Below are positions 6,344-14,146 of a DNA stretch of 47,421 nucleotides, one piece after another. The number at the start of each line of letters is the position of its first letter. Position 1 is the stretch's first letter. The position numbers and the translations under genes are program-made. The notes under the pieces were generated by a model. The model saw only the letters and a list, made by a program, of their open reading frames with translations. It was not told the DNA's origin and searched no databases. The DNA comes from Heritagella caecorum (GTDB lineage Bacteria > Bacillota > Clostridia > Oscillospirales > Acutalibacteraceae): positions 1-47,421 of the forward strand of contig CAJFQL010000016.1 in NCBI GenBank assembly GCA_904419035.1, read 5' to 3'.

Positions 6344-7702
6344 ATGTGTAAACGGATAAAAGGATGGATCTGTCTGCTTCTTACCGTCTGTCTGGTGGGT
6401 TCCATGGCCCAACCGGCGGCGCAGGCGGCTTCCTTTAATGTGGATTTCGATACGTACTGTGAAGCTCTCTTACTTGTCAACCAGGATACCGGCGTGGTGG
6501 TGTACGAAAAAAATGCCGACGAGCGGTTGGAACCGGCATCGCTGACAAAGATTATGACGTACCTGGTGGTGTGCAAGCACGTAGACGACCTGCAGAATAC
6601 CAAAACCACCGTCAGCCAGGATGTGATTACCCAGCTGTTGGGAACGGGCAGCTCCGTTTCCGGCGTCATCGCGGGGGAAGAGCTGACGATTTATGAACTG
6701 CTAAATCTGATGATGGTGCCCAGCGGTAACGATGCGGCGCTGGTGCTGGCGGAATATGTAGGCGGCGGCAATGTACAGAAATTCGTGGAGATGATGAACG
6801 AAGAAGCCGAGGCGCTGGGCTGCGAGGATACGCATTTTGCCAATCCCCACGGCCTACATGATGAAAACCACTACACCACGGCCCGGGATATGTACCTGAT
6901 TACGCAGGAAGCCATGAAGCAGCCGTATTTTATGGAGATTACCAACCAGCTGTATTATACCCTGCGGGCTACCAATAAATCAGCGGAACCCCGCACGGTG
7001 TATACCACCAACCGCATGCTGAACCAGAATGCCGACGGCGGCCAGTACTACTACCGGTACTGCCGGGGGATTAAGACCGGTTCCCATGACCAGGCCGGGT
7101 ACTGCGTGATCACCACCGCCGTACGGGAAGATTTGGGATACAGCTATTTATGCGTAGCGATGAATTGCCCCGAATACACAAAGAGCGGCGAAACCAATGT
7201 GCACGGGGAAATGATCGATTCGAAAAACCTGTACCAGTGGGCGTTTAATAACCTGTCGCTCAAGAGTGTGATGGAAGCGGGCAGCATTGTGGGCGAAGTG
7301 GGTCTTGAATATGCGTGGGAAAAAGACACCGTGCAGGTGGAGGCCGCCGACAGTTTTTCCACGATTTTGCCCGATTCGGTGGATGCCGACAGCATTGTGG
7401 TGAAGACCGATTTGCCCAAAACCATTGAAGCCCCGGTGGAAAAGGGCACGGTATTGGGCACGGCGACCCTGAGCTATGCCGGGGAAGAGCTGACCACTGT
7501 GAAGCTGGTGGCGGCCGAAACCGTGGAACGAAGCGAGCTATTGTATACCATCGAACAGGCAAAATCGGTATTGACCAGCCAGTGGTTTTTGATCACGGCG
7601 GGTGTGATCGGTATGCTGCTGCTGATCTACATTTTTCTGTTGATTCTGTACCGCCGCAAAAAGAAAAAGCTGCGCCGGGTGCGGAATATGCGCCGGATGT
7701 AA
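6344..7702 (+). CDS. Serine-type D-alanyl-D-alanine carboxypeptidase (PBP5/DacF family)
   Basis: The 452-residue exported enzyme trims the terminal D-Ala of peptidoglycan stem peptides. It has a signal peptide (1-29, ending A-Q-A-A), the catalytic S66-L-T-K69, S127-G-N129 and K244-T-G246 motifs of class-C penicillin-binding proteins, a C-terminal beta domain (about 305-400), and a membrane span at about 418-440 followed by a very basic tail. The transmembrane anchor replaces the amphipathic helix of E. coli PBP5. ATG 6344 follows AAAGGA. Single gene between its promoter and a terminator. A sporulation (DacF) role is possible but not shown. Confidence 0.93.
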   Translation: MCKRIKGWICLLLTVCLVGSMAQPAAQAASFNVDFDTYCEALLLVNQDTGVVVYEKNADERLEPASLTKIMTYLVVCKHVDDLQNTKTTVSQDVITQLLGTGSSVSGVIAGEELTIYELLNLMMVPSGNDAALVLAEYVGGGNVQKFVEMMNEEAEALGCEDTHFANPHGLHDENHYTTARDMYLITQEAMKQPYFMEITNQLYYTLRATNKSAEPRTVYTTNRMLNQNADGGQYYYRYCRGIKTGSHDQAGYCVITTAVREDLGYSYLCVAMNCPEYTKSGETNVHGEMIDSKNLYQWAFNNLSLKSVMEAGSIVGEVGLEYAWEKDTVQVEAADSFSTILPDSVDADSIVVKTDLPKTIEAPVEKGTVLGTATLSYAGEELTTVKLVAAETVERSELLYTIEQAKSVLTSQWFLITAGVIGMLLLIYIFLLILYRRKKKKLRRVRNMRRM

Positions 7703-7708
7703 GACAAT

Positions 7709-7742
7709 AAAAAAGACACCCCATTTTTGGGGTGTCTTTTTT
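7709..7742. terminator. Bidirectional terminator
   Basis: AAAAAAGACACCCC (7709-7722) pairs with GGGGTGTCTTTTTT (7729-7742). It serves the carboxypeptidase gene and the convergent PucR gene. Confidence 0.9.
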
Positions 7743-7765
7743 ATTATTCTTCTATTGGAATACAC

Positions 7766-9061
7766 TCACAGCGAAGCATCCGTTTTCCGGCTTTTCGCAG
7801 CTGGGGGATGTGCTTCCAGCCCGAAATCGGCCCGGCTCAGAGTGGAAACCCCATATAGCTGGAAGCTGTTCAGCAGTGCCAGGGCGGTTTGCTGGTCTTC
7901 ATACGGCACGTGAAACAGTTCGCTGATTTTCCCCAACCGGTACAGCAGCGTGTTGCGGTGGATGCACAGAATGCGGGCCGTGGATTCTTTGTTGTGTAGC
8001 GTCAGGCTGTACACCTGTAAGGTACGGAAATACTCTGTTTGGTTAGCGGCGTCGTATGCCAAAAGCTGGGGCAGCGCCGGGTGTAGAAACATGTCCACAT
8101 CGGCATAGGTACAGATGGTTTCGAACATGACGGCAGGGAACATGTCGGCAAAAAAGCCGCAGGGTCCCCTGGTGAGCAGCGCCGTCATATATGCCTGCTG
8201 GAACCGTCCATTTGCTTCGCTCAGGTCGGTAAACGGCAAAGACACCCCGCTGGCAACATGGCAGGGGGCAAGAAAATCCGCCACCCGCCGGAAAAAACCA
8301 ATTTCCTTTTTGGAATGTTGTTCGCCCTGCATGAGCCCAAACAGGGTGACAATACAGTTGTGATACAGCGTACTGACCGTGGAGCGGTACTGCACAGCCA
8401 TTTTTGAAATAGCCATAGTGGCAAAGGCCTGCTGGGAGGCGGTGTTGCCAATCGGCGTGACCATCACCGAAAATGGCCCGGAGATACTGGCCGCCAAACA
8501 GCGCTTGGCCAGTGCTTTGGCGTTGGGGGCGGCGGTTTCATCCAATAGGTCGCGCATATAGGAGGAAAGCGAGGCGCCTTCACGGCTGCGCCGGGGCACC
8601 ATAAGCATTTTGATGGCATCAAGCAGCACTTGGGTGGCGGCCAGATCGTCGGGCAATAAGGGGCAGTCAAACATAAAAATGGCCACATGCCCATAAATAC
8701 GGTCGTCCGAATGGACTTCCCCATAAATCCGGCCGCAATCCGCCGAGGGCCCTTCGTGGGAATAGAAGGGACGGTAATAGGGTTCACTGACATTGAGATA
8801 GGCCTGTTGGTACGTCTGGACAATGTCCATGGGCAACGCGCGGTATTCCAGCAGCCCGTCCCAGATGGGATGGTTCAGCTTTTGAGGGGGATATTGGGCG
8901 ATTTGTTTATAATTTTCATCGGTTAACAGTACCGGCAGTCCAAAAAAATCGCAAGCACTGCGCAGCAACGTTTCAATGCTGTCGCTCTTCATGGCTTCGA
9001 AAAATGTCTGATACGCTTCGGATAACGTTCCCGTATTCCGCCGATAGATGTGCATTGTCAT
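7766..9061 (-). CDS. PucR-family transcriptional regulator
   Basis: The 431-residue protein has an N-terminal sensory region, a GAF/GGDEF-like middle, and a C-terminal PucR-type helix-turn-helix (roughly residues 360-400, containing N-K-E-S-T-A-R-I-L and H-R-N-T-L-L-Y-R-L). In this family the H/N-x-N-T-(L/V)-x-Y-R-L segment is the DNA-recognition element. I place the start at the ATG at 9061, with AGGGGG about 11 bases upstream; a TTG at 9070 is too close to that site. It is transcribed away from the flavoenzyme/dehydratase operon across a shared 364-base AT-rich region, so it probably controls that operon in response to its substrate (inference). Confidence 0.85.
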   Translation of the reverse strand: MTMHIYRRNTGTLSEAYQTFFEAMKSDSIETLLRSACDFFGLPVLLTDENYKQIAQYPPQKLNHPIWDGLLEYRALPMDIVQTYQQAYLNVSEPYYRPFYSHEGPSADCGRIYGEVHSDDRIYGHVAIFMFDCPLLPDDLAATQVLLDAIKMLMVPRRSREGASLSSYMRDLLDETAAPNAKALAKRCLAASISGPFSVMVTPIGNTASQQAFATMAISKMAVQYRSTVSTLYHNCIVTLFGLMQGEQHSKKEIGFFRRVADFLAPCHVASGVSLPFTDLSEANGRFQQAYMTALLTRGPCGFFADMFPAVMFETICTYADVDMFLHPALPQLLAYDAANQTEYFRTLQVYSLTLHNKESTARILCIHRNTLLYRLGKISELFHVPYEDQQTALALLNSFQLYGVSTLSRADFGLEAHPPAAKSRKTDASL

Positions 9062-9142
9062 TTTGCACAAATCCCCCTTTCTGGTTTGAAGAGTCTTCCC
9101 TTTTCACGGGTAAATGGATGTGATAAGATTACAAGAGAATAT

Positions 9143-9158
9143 CGTTATCAATTTAACG
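9143..9158. promoter_or_regulatory. Inverted repeat, candidate operator
   Basis: CGTTA (9143-9147) and TAACG (9154-9158) are separated by six bases in the divergent control region, at the expected start of the PucR transcript. The location suggests autoregulation or joint control; the binding protein is unproven. Confidence 0.4.
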
Positions 9159-9232
9159 ACTTTATTATACCAAATTTATCAGATTGTGCAAGATATTTGG
9201 TGAAACTAGAAAGAATTATAAAAAGGAGGAGG

Positions 9233-9313
9233 ATGCCTGCAAACGGGAAGAAAAGGGTATGGTGGGTTTCTGCCGGTAAAACATGCCGGTTTTTAAAACC
9301 GTTTCCCGTATAA
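9233..9313 (+). CDS. Possible 26-codon leader peptide
   Basis: An ATG immediately after GGAGGAGG opens a 26-codon frame, rich in Lys/Arg and with two adjacent Trp codons, ending at TAA 9311-9313. The spacing between the ribosome site and the ATG is too short to be optimal. A small hairpin lies near its end. It could be a translated leader for the flavoenzyme operon or chance. Confidence 0.2.
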   Translation: MPANGKKRVWWVSAGKTCRFLKPFPV

Positions 9314-9425
9314 AAACAAAGATTTGTGCAATTCACACGAGCAAGAAGAGGGGGAATTCCCCTTCGAATATACCGGCGGCTCATAGAAAAGCCACCCTAT
9401 CATCACTGCGTAAAGGAGAAAAGAC

Positions 9426-11342
9426 ATGAACGGATTGTTTGATAAGACGCAACTCGGTTCCATGAAGCTGAAAAACCGCATCTTTATGTCCCCCATGGGC
9501 ACGACGGGCGAAGCGGATGGTTCCTACTGCATCGAAGGCATTAACTATTTTGAGGAACGTGCAAAGGGCGGCGCCGGCCTGATCATCACCGGGGCCAACG
9601 TGGTTTCCACCAAATATGAAGCCCGTCCCTGCACGGAACTTTCGAACTTCCACCATGTGGAACGGCTGAACATGCTGATCGACCGCTGCCATCATTATGG
9701 CGCGAAGGTTTGCGTGCAGCTGTCTCCCGGCCTGGGCCGCCAGCAGTTCACCGATCCCTTCACCCCGCCGTATTCGGCCGGTTCGGTGGGTGCTTTCTGG
9801 TACAAAGACCTGATCTGCAAGCCTTTTAGCGTAGACGATATCCACTACCTGGTGGAAAAGGTCGGCTATTCGGCCAGCCTGGCGATCAACGCCGGCGCGG
9901 ACGCCGTGGAACTGCATGCGTATGGCGGATACCTGCTGGACCAGTTCCAGTCCAAACAGTGGAACAACCGTACGGATGAATACGGCGGAAGCCTGGAAAA
10001 CCGTATGCGCTTTACGCTGGAATGCATCGACGCCATTAAGAAAAATGTGCCGAAGAACTTCCCCATCCTGGTAAAATTCACCCCCGTACAGCGTGTGGAA
10101 GGGTTCCGTACCCTGGACGAAGGCATTGAAATGGCCAAGATCCTGGAAAATGCCGGCGTGACGGCGCTGCATGTGGATACCGGCTGCTACGAAGAATGGT
10201 ATCAGGCCATCACCACCGTGTATTCCAAACCCGGCCACAAACTGGACGTACAGCGCGCCATTAAAGAAGTTGTCCATGTCCCGGTACTGGGCGACGGCAA
10301 GCTGTTTAACCCCGAGCTGGCCAAGAAAGTGGTCGAAGACGGCACGCTGGATTACATTGGCATGGGCCACGAAATGCTGGCCGATCCCTACTGGCCCACG
10401 AAAGTCAAAGAAGGCCGGTATGACGATATCCGTCCCTGCGTAGGCTGCAACGAATGCCTGCTGTCCGGTTTCTCCGGCAAGCACTATTACTGCGCCGTGA
10501 ACCCCACCTGCTATGCTGAAAAAGAATATGCCCTGCCCAAGCCCGATGGTTCCAAGAAGTCCATCCTGGTTATCGGCGGCGGCCCTGGCGGCATGTCGGC
10601 GGCTATCGCAGCCCGGCAGCGCGGTTGGGACGTGGAACTGTGGGAAAAGACCGACCGTCTGGGCGGTACGCTTTGGCCTGCAGGCGGCCCCGACTTTAAG
10701 GCGGACATCATCAAATTGATCGAATACATGAAGGGCCAGTGCGAAAAACTGGGCGTGAAGATCTGCTACAACAAAGAAGCTACGGCTGAAAACGTCGTGG
10801 GCGGCCATTATGACAAAGTCATCCTGGCGGCCGGTGCTTCTCCTGCCAAACCCCCGATCCCCGGCATTGAAAACGCCGTGGTGGTGTCGGATTACCTGAC
10901 CCATAAGTTCACTCCCGGCAAGAAAGTGGTTATCATCGGTGGCGGCCTGGCCGGTACCGAAGCGGCGTGCGACATTGCGCCTCATGCCGACGAAGTGACC
11001 ATCGTGGAAATGCTGCCCGACATCCTGTACACGGCGGCTCACTGCCTGAACAATGACCAGCACCTGCGCCGCATGGTGGCCGATCGCGGTGTGAAGGTAG
11101 CGGCCGGCGCCAAAGTGACGGCTATCACCCCCGATTCGGTGACGTACGAAAAAGACGGCGAAACGATTACCTTGGCTTGCGATACCGTGCTCAATGCAGC
11201 CGGCTTTAAGGCCAATAACCAGCTGGAAGACCTGCTGGAAGAAAACTACGACAACGTGACCGTGGTGGGCGACGCCATTGCACCCCGTAAGATTTTGACC
11301 GCTGTGCATGAAGGCTACCACGCCATTCGCGTGATGGAATAA
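9426..11342 (+). CDS. BaiCD/BaiH-like NADH:flavin oxidoreductase (old yellow enzyme with [4Fe-4S] and FAD domains)
   Basis: The 638-residue enzyme has the 2,4-dienoyl-CoA reductase/BaiCD layout. An FMN-binding TIM barrel (1 to about 330) includes V-E-L-H-A-Y-G-G-Y-L-L and N-R-T-D-E-Y-G-G. A cysteine cluster follows: C338, C341, C344, C356 (CX2CX2CX11C) for a [4Fe-4S] centre. Then come an FAD-binding region with G-G-G-P-G-G (384-389) and an NAD(H) site with G-G-G-L-A-G near 505. Such enzymes reduce or oxidise C=C bonds conjugated to a carbonyl in enoyl-CoAs, bile-acid intermediates, steroids and phenylpropenoids. AAAGGAG precedes the ATG. It lies 15 bases upstream of a BaiE-like gene, which points to a dehydrate-then-reduce pathway; the substrate cannot be read from sequence. 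Confidence 0.88.
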   Translation: MNGLFDKTQLGSMKLKNRIFMSPMGTTGEADGSYCIEGINYFEERAKGGAGLIITGANVVSTKYEARPCTELSNFHHVERLNMLIDRCHHYGAKVCVQLSPGLGRQQFTDPFTPPYSAGSVGAFWYKDLICKPFSVDDIHYLVEKVGYSASLAINAGADAVELHAYGGYLLDQFQSKQWNNRTDEYGGSLENRMRFTLECIDAIKKNVPKNFPILVKFTPVQRVEGFRTLDEGIEMAKILENAGVTALHVDTGCYEEWYQAITTVYSKPGHKLDVQRAIKEVVHVPVLGDGKLFNPELAKKVVEDGTLDYIGMGHEMLADPYWPTKVKEGRYDDIRPCVGCNECLLSGFSGKHYYCAVNPTCYAEKEYALPKPDGSKKSILVIGGGPGGMSAAIAARQRGWDVELWEKTDRLGGTLWPAGGPDFKADIIKLIEYMKGQCEKLGVKICYNKEATAENVVGGHYDKVILAAGASPAKPPIPGIENAVVVSDYLTHKFTPGKKVVIIGGGLAGTEAACDIAPHADEVTIVEMLPDILYTAAHCLNNDQHLRRMVADRGVKVAAGAKVTAITPDSVTYEKDGETITLACDTVLNAAGFKANNQLEDLLEENYDNVTVVGDAIAPRKILTAVHEGYHAIRVME

Positions 11343-11357
11343 TAGAGGGAGCAAAGT

Positions 11358-11843
11358 ATGACCGATATTGAAAAATTGCTGGCCATCGAGGAAATCCGCC
11401 AGCTGCGTCCGCGGTATTTCCGTGTGATCGATGCCAAACAGTTCGATGAACTGGAAGACCTGTTCACGCCCGATGCCTGCTTCGATTCCCGGGAAGCGGT
11501 GTACGACCCCATTAAGGGCCAGTACCCCGGGTTCCCCGTTTCGCCGGTGTCCAAAGGCCGCGACGAAGTCATCAAAGGGATTATCGCCGGTATGCCCGAC
11601 ACGCTGCAGAGCTGCCATATGGGTAACACGGGGGAGATCGAAATCCTGTCCGATACCACGGCCCGCGGCATTATCCCGTTTTCCGACCGTCTGATCATCC
11701 CCGGTGTACTGGCTACCGCCGGTTACGGGTATTACTATGATGAATACGAGAAGCTCGACGGCAAATGGCGCATTAAGAGCGGCACGCTCAAGCGTAAGCG
11801 CGTGATTTTCGAAGACGATCTGGGCAACGGCGTCGCGCTGTAA
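11358..11843 (+). CDS. BaiE-like SnoaL/NTF2-fold protein, putative dehydratase
   Basis: The 161-residue single-domain protein has the SnoaL/NTF2-like fold pattern. It resembles bile-acid 7-alpha-dehydratase BaiE along its length: E-E-I-x-x-L-x-x-R-Y-F-R-x-I-D near the start, C-H-M-G-N-T in the middle and D-E-Y-E-K-L-D-G-K-W near the end. The three residues reported as catalytic in BaiE (Tyr, His, Asp) appear to be kept as Tyr20, His87 and Asp110, with the same 23-residue His-Asp spacing. It is the second gene of the flavoenzyme operon, with GAGGGAG before the ATG. Dehydration of a hydroxylated ring or acyl compound is the natural inference; an isomerase or binding role is possible. Confidence 0.75.
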   Translation: MTDIEKLLAIEEIRQLRPRYFRVIDAKQFDELEDLFTPDACFDSREAVYDPIKGQYPGFPVSPVSKGRDEVIKGIIAGMPDTLQSCHMGNTGEIEILSDTTARGIIPFSDRLIIPGVLATAGYGYYYDEYEKLDGKWRIKSGTLKRKRVIFEDDLGNGVAL

Positions 11844-11888
11844 TCCTTCGCAAAACGTTGGCGGGCAAACCGCCGATGGAGTAAAACG

Positions 11889-11933
11889 AAACCAGGCACT
11901 CACCCTTTTGGGGATGGGTGCCTGGTTTTCTTT
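11889..11933. terminator. Terminator for the BaiE-like operon, also usable by recG
   Basis: ACCAGGCAC (11891-11899) pairs with GTGCCTGGT (11918-11926), with extra pairing toward the loop. TTTTCTTT follows on the plus strand and a broken T-run follows on the minus strand. Confidence 0.8.
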
Positions 11934-11996
11934 GTTAGGGGGAAAAAGCATAGGCAGGAAAACGGCCGATGGGTTTCCTCTCCCGAAGCCGATCCT

Positions 11997-14036
11997 TTAC
12001 GCCATAGCCGTTTCTTGCCGGGCGAACAGGCGGCGTACCTGGGCCCGCAGGGCACGGTGTTCCGGCTTTTGCAGGGAGGGGTCTTCCTGCATGAGCCGGG
12101 CGGCTTCCTGCTGGGCCAAATGCAACAGCGCCGTGTCTTCGCTGAGTTGGGCAATGCGCAGCGCCGGCAGCCCATGCTGCTTCGATCCGAAAAAGTCGCC
12201 GGGCCCGCGCAGCCGCAAATCTTCATCGGCGATTTGAAATCCGCTTTCGGTGGCGGCGAAGACTTTCAACCGGTGGAGGGTCTGGTCATTTTGGGCATCG
12301 CTGATGAGGATGCAGGTGGATTTTTCTTTGCCCCGCCCGACCCGGCCCCGTAGCTGGTGCAGCTGGGATAATCCGTACCGTTCGGCGTTTTCGATGAGCA
12401 TAATCACGGCGTTGGGGACGTCTACCCCCACTTCCACCACGGTGGTGGCCACCAGTACTTGCAGGGTACCATCGGAAAAGGCGGCCATGACCTGTTCTTT
12501 TTCGGAGGATTTCATGCGGCCGTGGAGCATGCCCACCCGGTAGCCCTTCAGCGGCCCGCGGCATACCTGGTCCCGGTATGCTTCCACCGATGCCATGTCA
12601 CTGTCGTTGTCTTCCACCAGCGGGCAAATCAAATACGCTTGCCGCCCGGCGTCCAGGTGCTGGCGGATGAACGAAAACGCCCGGGCACGCTTGTCGCTGC
12701 CGATGAGGAACGTGTCAATCTTCTGTCGTCCGGGGGGCAGTTCGTCCAGGACCGACAAATCCAGGTCGCCGTAAATCATCAGCGCCAACGTGCGGGGGAT
12801 GGGCGTGGCGCTCATCACCAGCAGGTGGGGATGGTCGCCTTTTTGTGCCAGGGCCGCCCGCTGGGCGACCCCAAAGCGATGCTGTTCGTCGGTGACGACC
12901 AGCCCCAGCCGGTGGAACTTGACTTGATCGGTTAAGAGGGCGTGGGTGCCGATGAGCAGGCCGATATCCCCCCGTTCCAGTGCGGCCAGCAGCTCCCGCC
13001 GTTCGGAGGCCTTTGTGGAACCGGTGAGCAGCGCACAACGGACGCCCATGCCCTCTAAAAGCGGCTGTAACGAGTGAAAATGTTGGCGGGCCAAGATTTC
13101 GGTGGGGGCCATCAGTGCGGCTTGCAGCCCGTTTGCGGCGGCCTGACAGCACAAAGCGGCGGCCACTACCGTTTTGCCGCTGCCCACGTCCCCTTGCACC
13201 AGCCGGTTCATGGGGGAGGGCCCGTTCATATCGGCGATGCCTTCGGCCACACAGCGGCGCTGGGCGCCGGTGGGCGAAAAGGGCAGGGAGGCAAAAAAGC
13301 GCCCGCTCACATCCACCGGGCACGGCAAATGGTTGGCCACTTTGGCGCGGTGGCGCAGCTGGAGCATACCCGCTTGCAGCAAAAACAGCTCTTCGAACAC
13401 CAGCCGCCGCCGGGCAATGGCCAGTTCTTCTTCGCTTTGCGGGAAGTGGATTTTTTCCAGCGCATAGCGCATGGCGCACAGATCACACCGCTGGCGCAGC
13501 GGGCCGGGCAGGGGGTCGTTGAGGATTTCCGGCAGCAAGGACAGCGCCGTCTTCATGGCGGCGGCGATTTGCCGGGAGGAAAGCCCTTCGGTTTGGGGGT
13601 ACACCGGCAAAAGGCCCAACGCCGTACCGGCGGGGTAAAAGTCGGGGGCGCTCATCTCCCGGCGCAAAAAGCCACCGGTCATCTTCCCCCGGAACAAAAA
13701 CTCCTGCCCTTCGGGCAACAATCGGGGGATGTAGCGGTTATTAAAAAAGGTGAGGAGCAGGTCGCTTTCGCCGTCGGTAACGGTGGTTTTATACAGCGTC
13801 ATGCCCTTGCGGATACGGCTTTCCTTTACGGGAGAAACCACCCGGGCCTGCACGACGCACACGTCTTGCAGGGGGGCCTGCCGGATCGGTATCGGGGACG
13901 TCAGGTCAATATACGAACGGGGATATAAGAGCAACAGGTCCCCCACAGTGGGGGCACCGATTTTGGCAAACAGGGCGGCGCGTTTTTCCCCCACGCCTTT
14001 TAAAAACTGGATGGGCTGCGAAAAAAGGGACGGCAC
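11997..14036 (-). CDS. recG: ATP-dependent DNA helicase RecG
   Basis: The 679-residue helicase reverses stalled replication forks and processes branched DNA. An N-terminal wedge/OB domain (about 1-240, with Y-P-R-S-Y-I-D) binds junctions. Two SF2 helicase lobes follow, with Walker A G-D-V-G-S-G-K-T near residue 285, D-E-Q-H-R near 382, S-A-T-P-I-P-R-T, and the RecG-specific Q-L-H-Q-L-R-G-R-V-G-R-G motif VI. Start is GTG at 14036, with GCAGGTG upstream. It follows fakA on the same strand, as in many Firmicutes, though a terminator-like hairpin lies between them. Confidence 0.97.
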   Translation of the reverse strand: MPSLFSQPIQFLKGVGEKRAALFAKIGAPTVGDLLLLYPRSYIDLTSPIPIRQAPLQDVCVVQARVVSPVKESRIRKGMTLYKTTVTDGESDLLLTFFNNRYIPRLLPEGQEFLFRGKMTGGFLRREMSAPDFYPAGTALGLLPVYPQTEGLSSRQIAAAMKTALSLLPEILNDPLPGPLRQRCDLCAMRYALEKIHFPQSEEELAIARRRLVFEELFLLQAGMLQLRHRAKVANHLPCPVDVSGRFFASLPFSPTGAQRRCVAEGIADMNGPSPMNRLVQGDVGSGKTVVAAALCCQAAANGLQAALMAPTEILARQHFHSLQPLLEGMGVRCALLTGSTKASERRELLAALERGDIGLLIGTHALLTDQVKFHRLGLVVTDEQHRFGVAQRAALAQKGDHPHLLVMSATPIPRTLALMIYGDLDLSVLDELPPGRQKIDTFLIGSDKRARAFSFIRQHLDAGRQAYLICPLVEDNDSDMASVEAYRDQVCRGPLKGYRVGMLHGRMKSSEKEQVMAAFSDGTLQVLVATTVVEVGVDVPNAVIMLIENAERYGLSQLHQLRGRVGRGKEKSTCILISDAQNDQTLHRLKVFAATESGFQIADEDLRLRGPGDFFGSKQHGLPALRIAQLSEDTALLHLAQQEAARLMQEDPSLQKPEHRALRAQVRRLFARQETAMA

Positions 14037-14091
14037 AGCGTTTCACCTGCCTTTCATCAAAAGTGGCCTTTGGCCCCGGGATCGGGCAAAG

Positions 14092-14135
14092 AAAAAGAGG
14101 GGGCAGCGGGCTATCAAGGCCCAGCTGCGCCCCTC
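14092..14135 (-). terminator. Terminator-like hairpin between fakA and recG
   Basis: Read on the minus strand, GAGGGG-CGCAGC-TGGGC pairs imperfectly with GCCC-GCTG-CCCCCTC and is followed by TTTTTC. It may end most fakA transcripts or only reduce read-through into recG. Confidence 0.65.
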
Positions 14136-14146
14136 CGAAGGGACGT

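Larger units (their letters stand above)
9062..9425. promoter_or_regulatory. Divergent regulatory region between the PucR gene and the flavoenzyme operon
   Basis: This 364-base stretch is much more AT-rich than its surroundings. On the minus strand TTGCAC (9191-9186), a 16-base spacer and TATAAT (9169-9164) make a good promoter for the PucR gene. An inverted repeat CGTTA-N6-TAACG (9143-9158) lies just downstream of that -10 and is a candidate operator. No convincing plus-strand -35/-10 was found; AT-rich TATAAA at 9217-9222 could be the -10. The hairpin CGGTTTT-T-AAAACCG at about 9287-9301 falls in the plus-strand leader. Confidence 0.6.

Noticed and set aside
9381..11951. Very long open frame antisense to the flavoenzyme and BaiE-like genes
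   Set aside because: It mirrors two well-supported genes in GC-rich codon context, has no recognisable domain, no ribosome site and a His/Gln-rich low-quality composition; it is a shadow frame.
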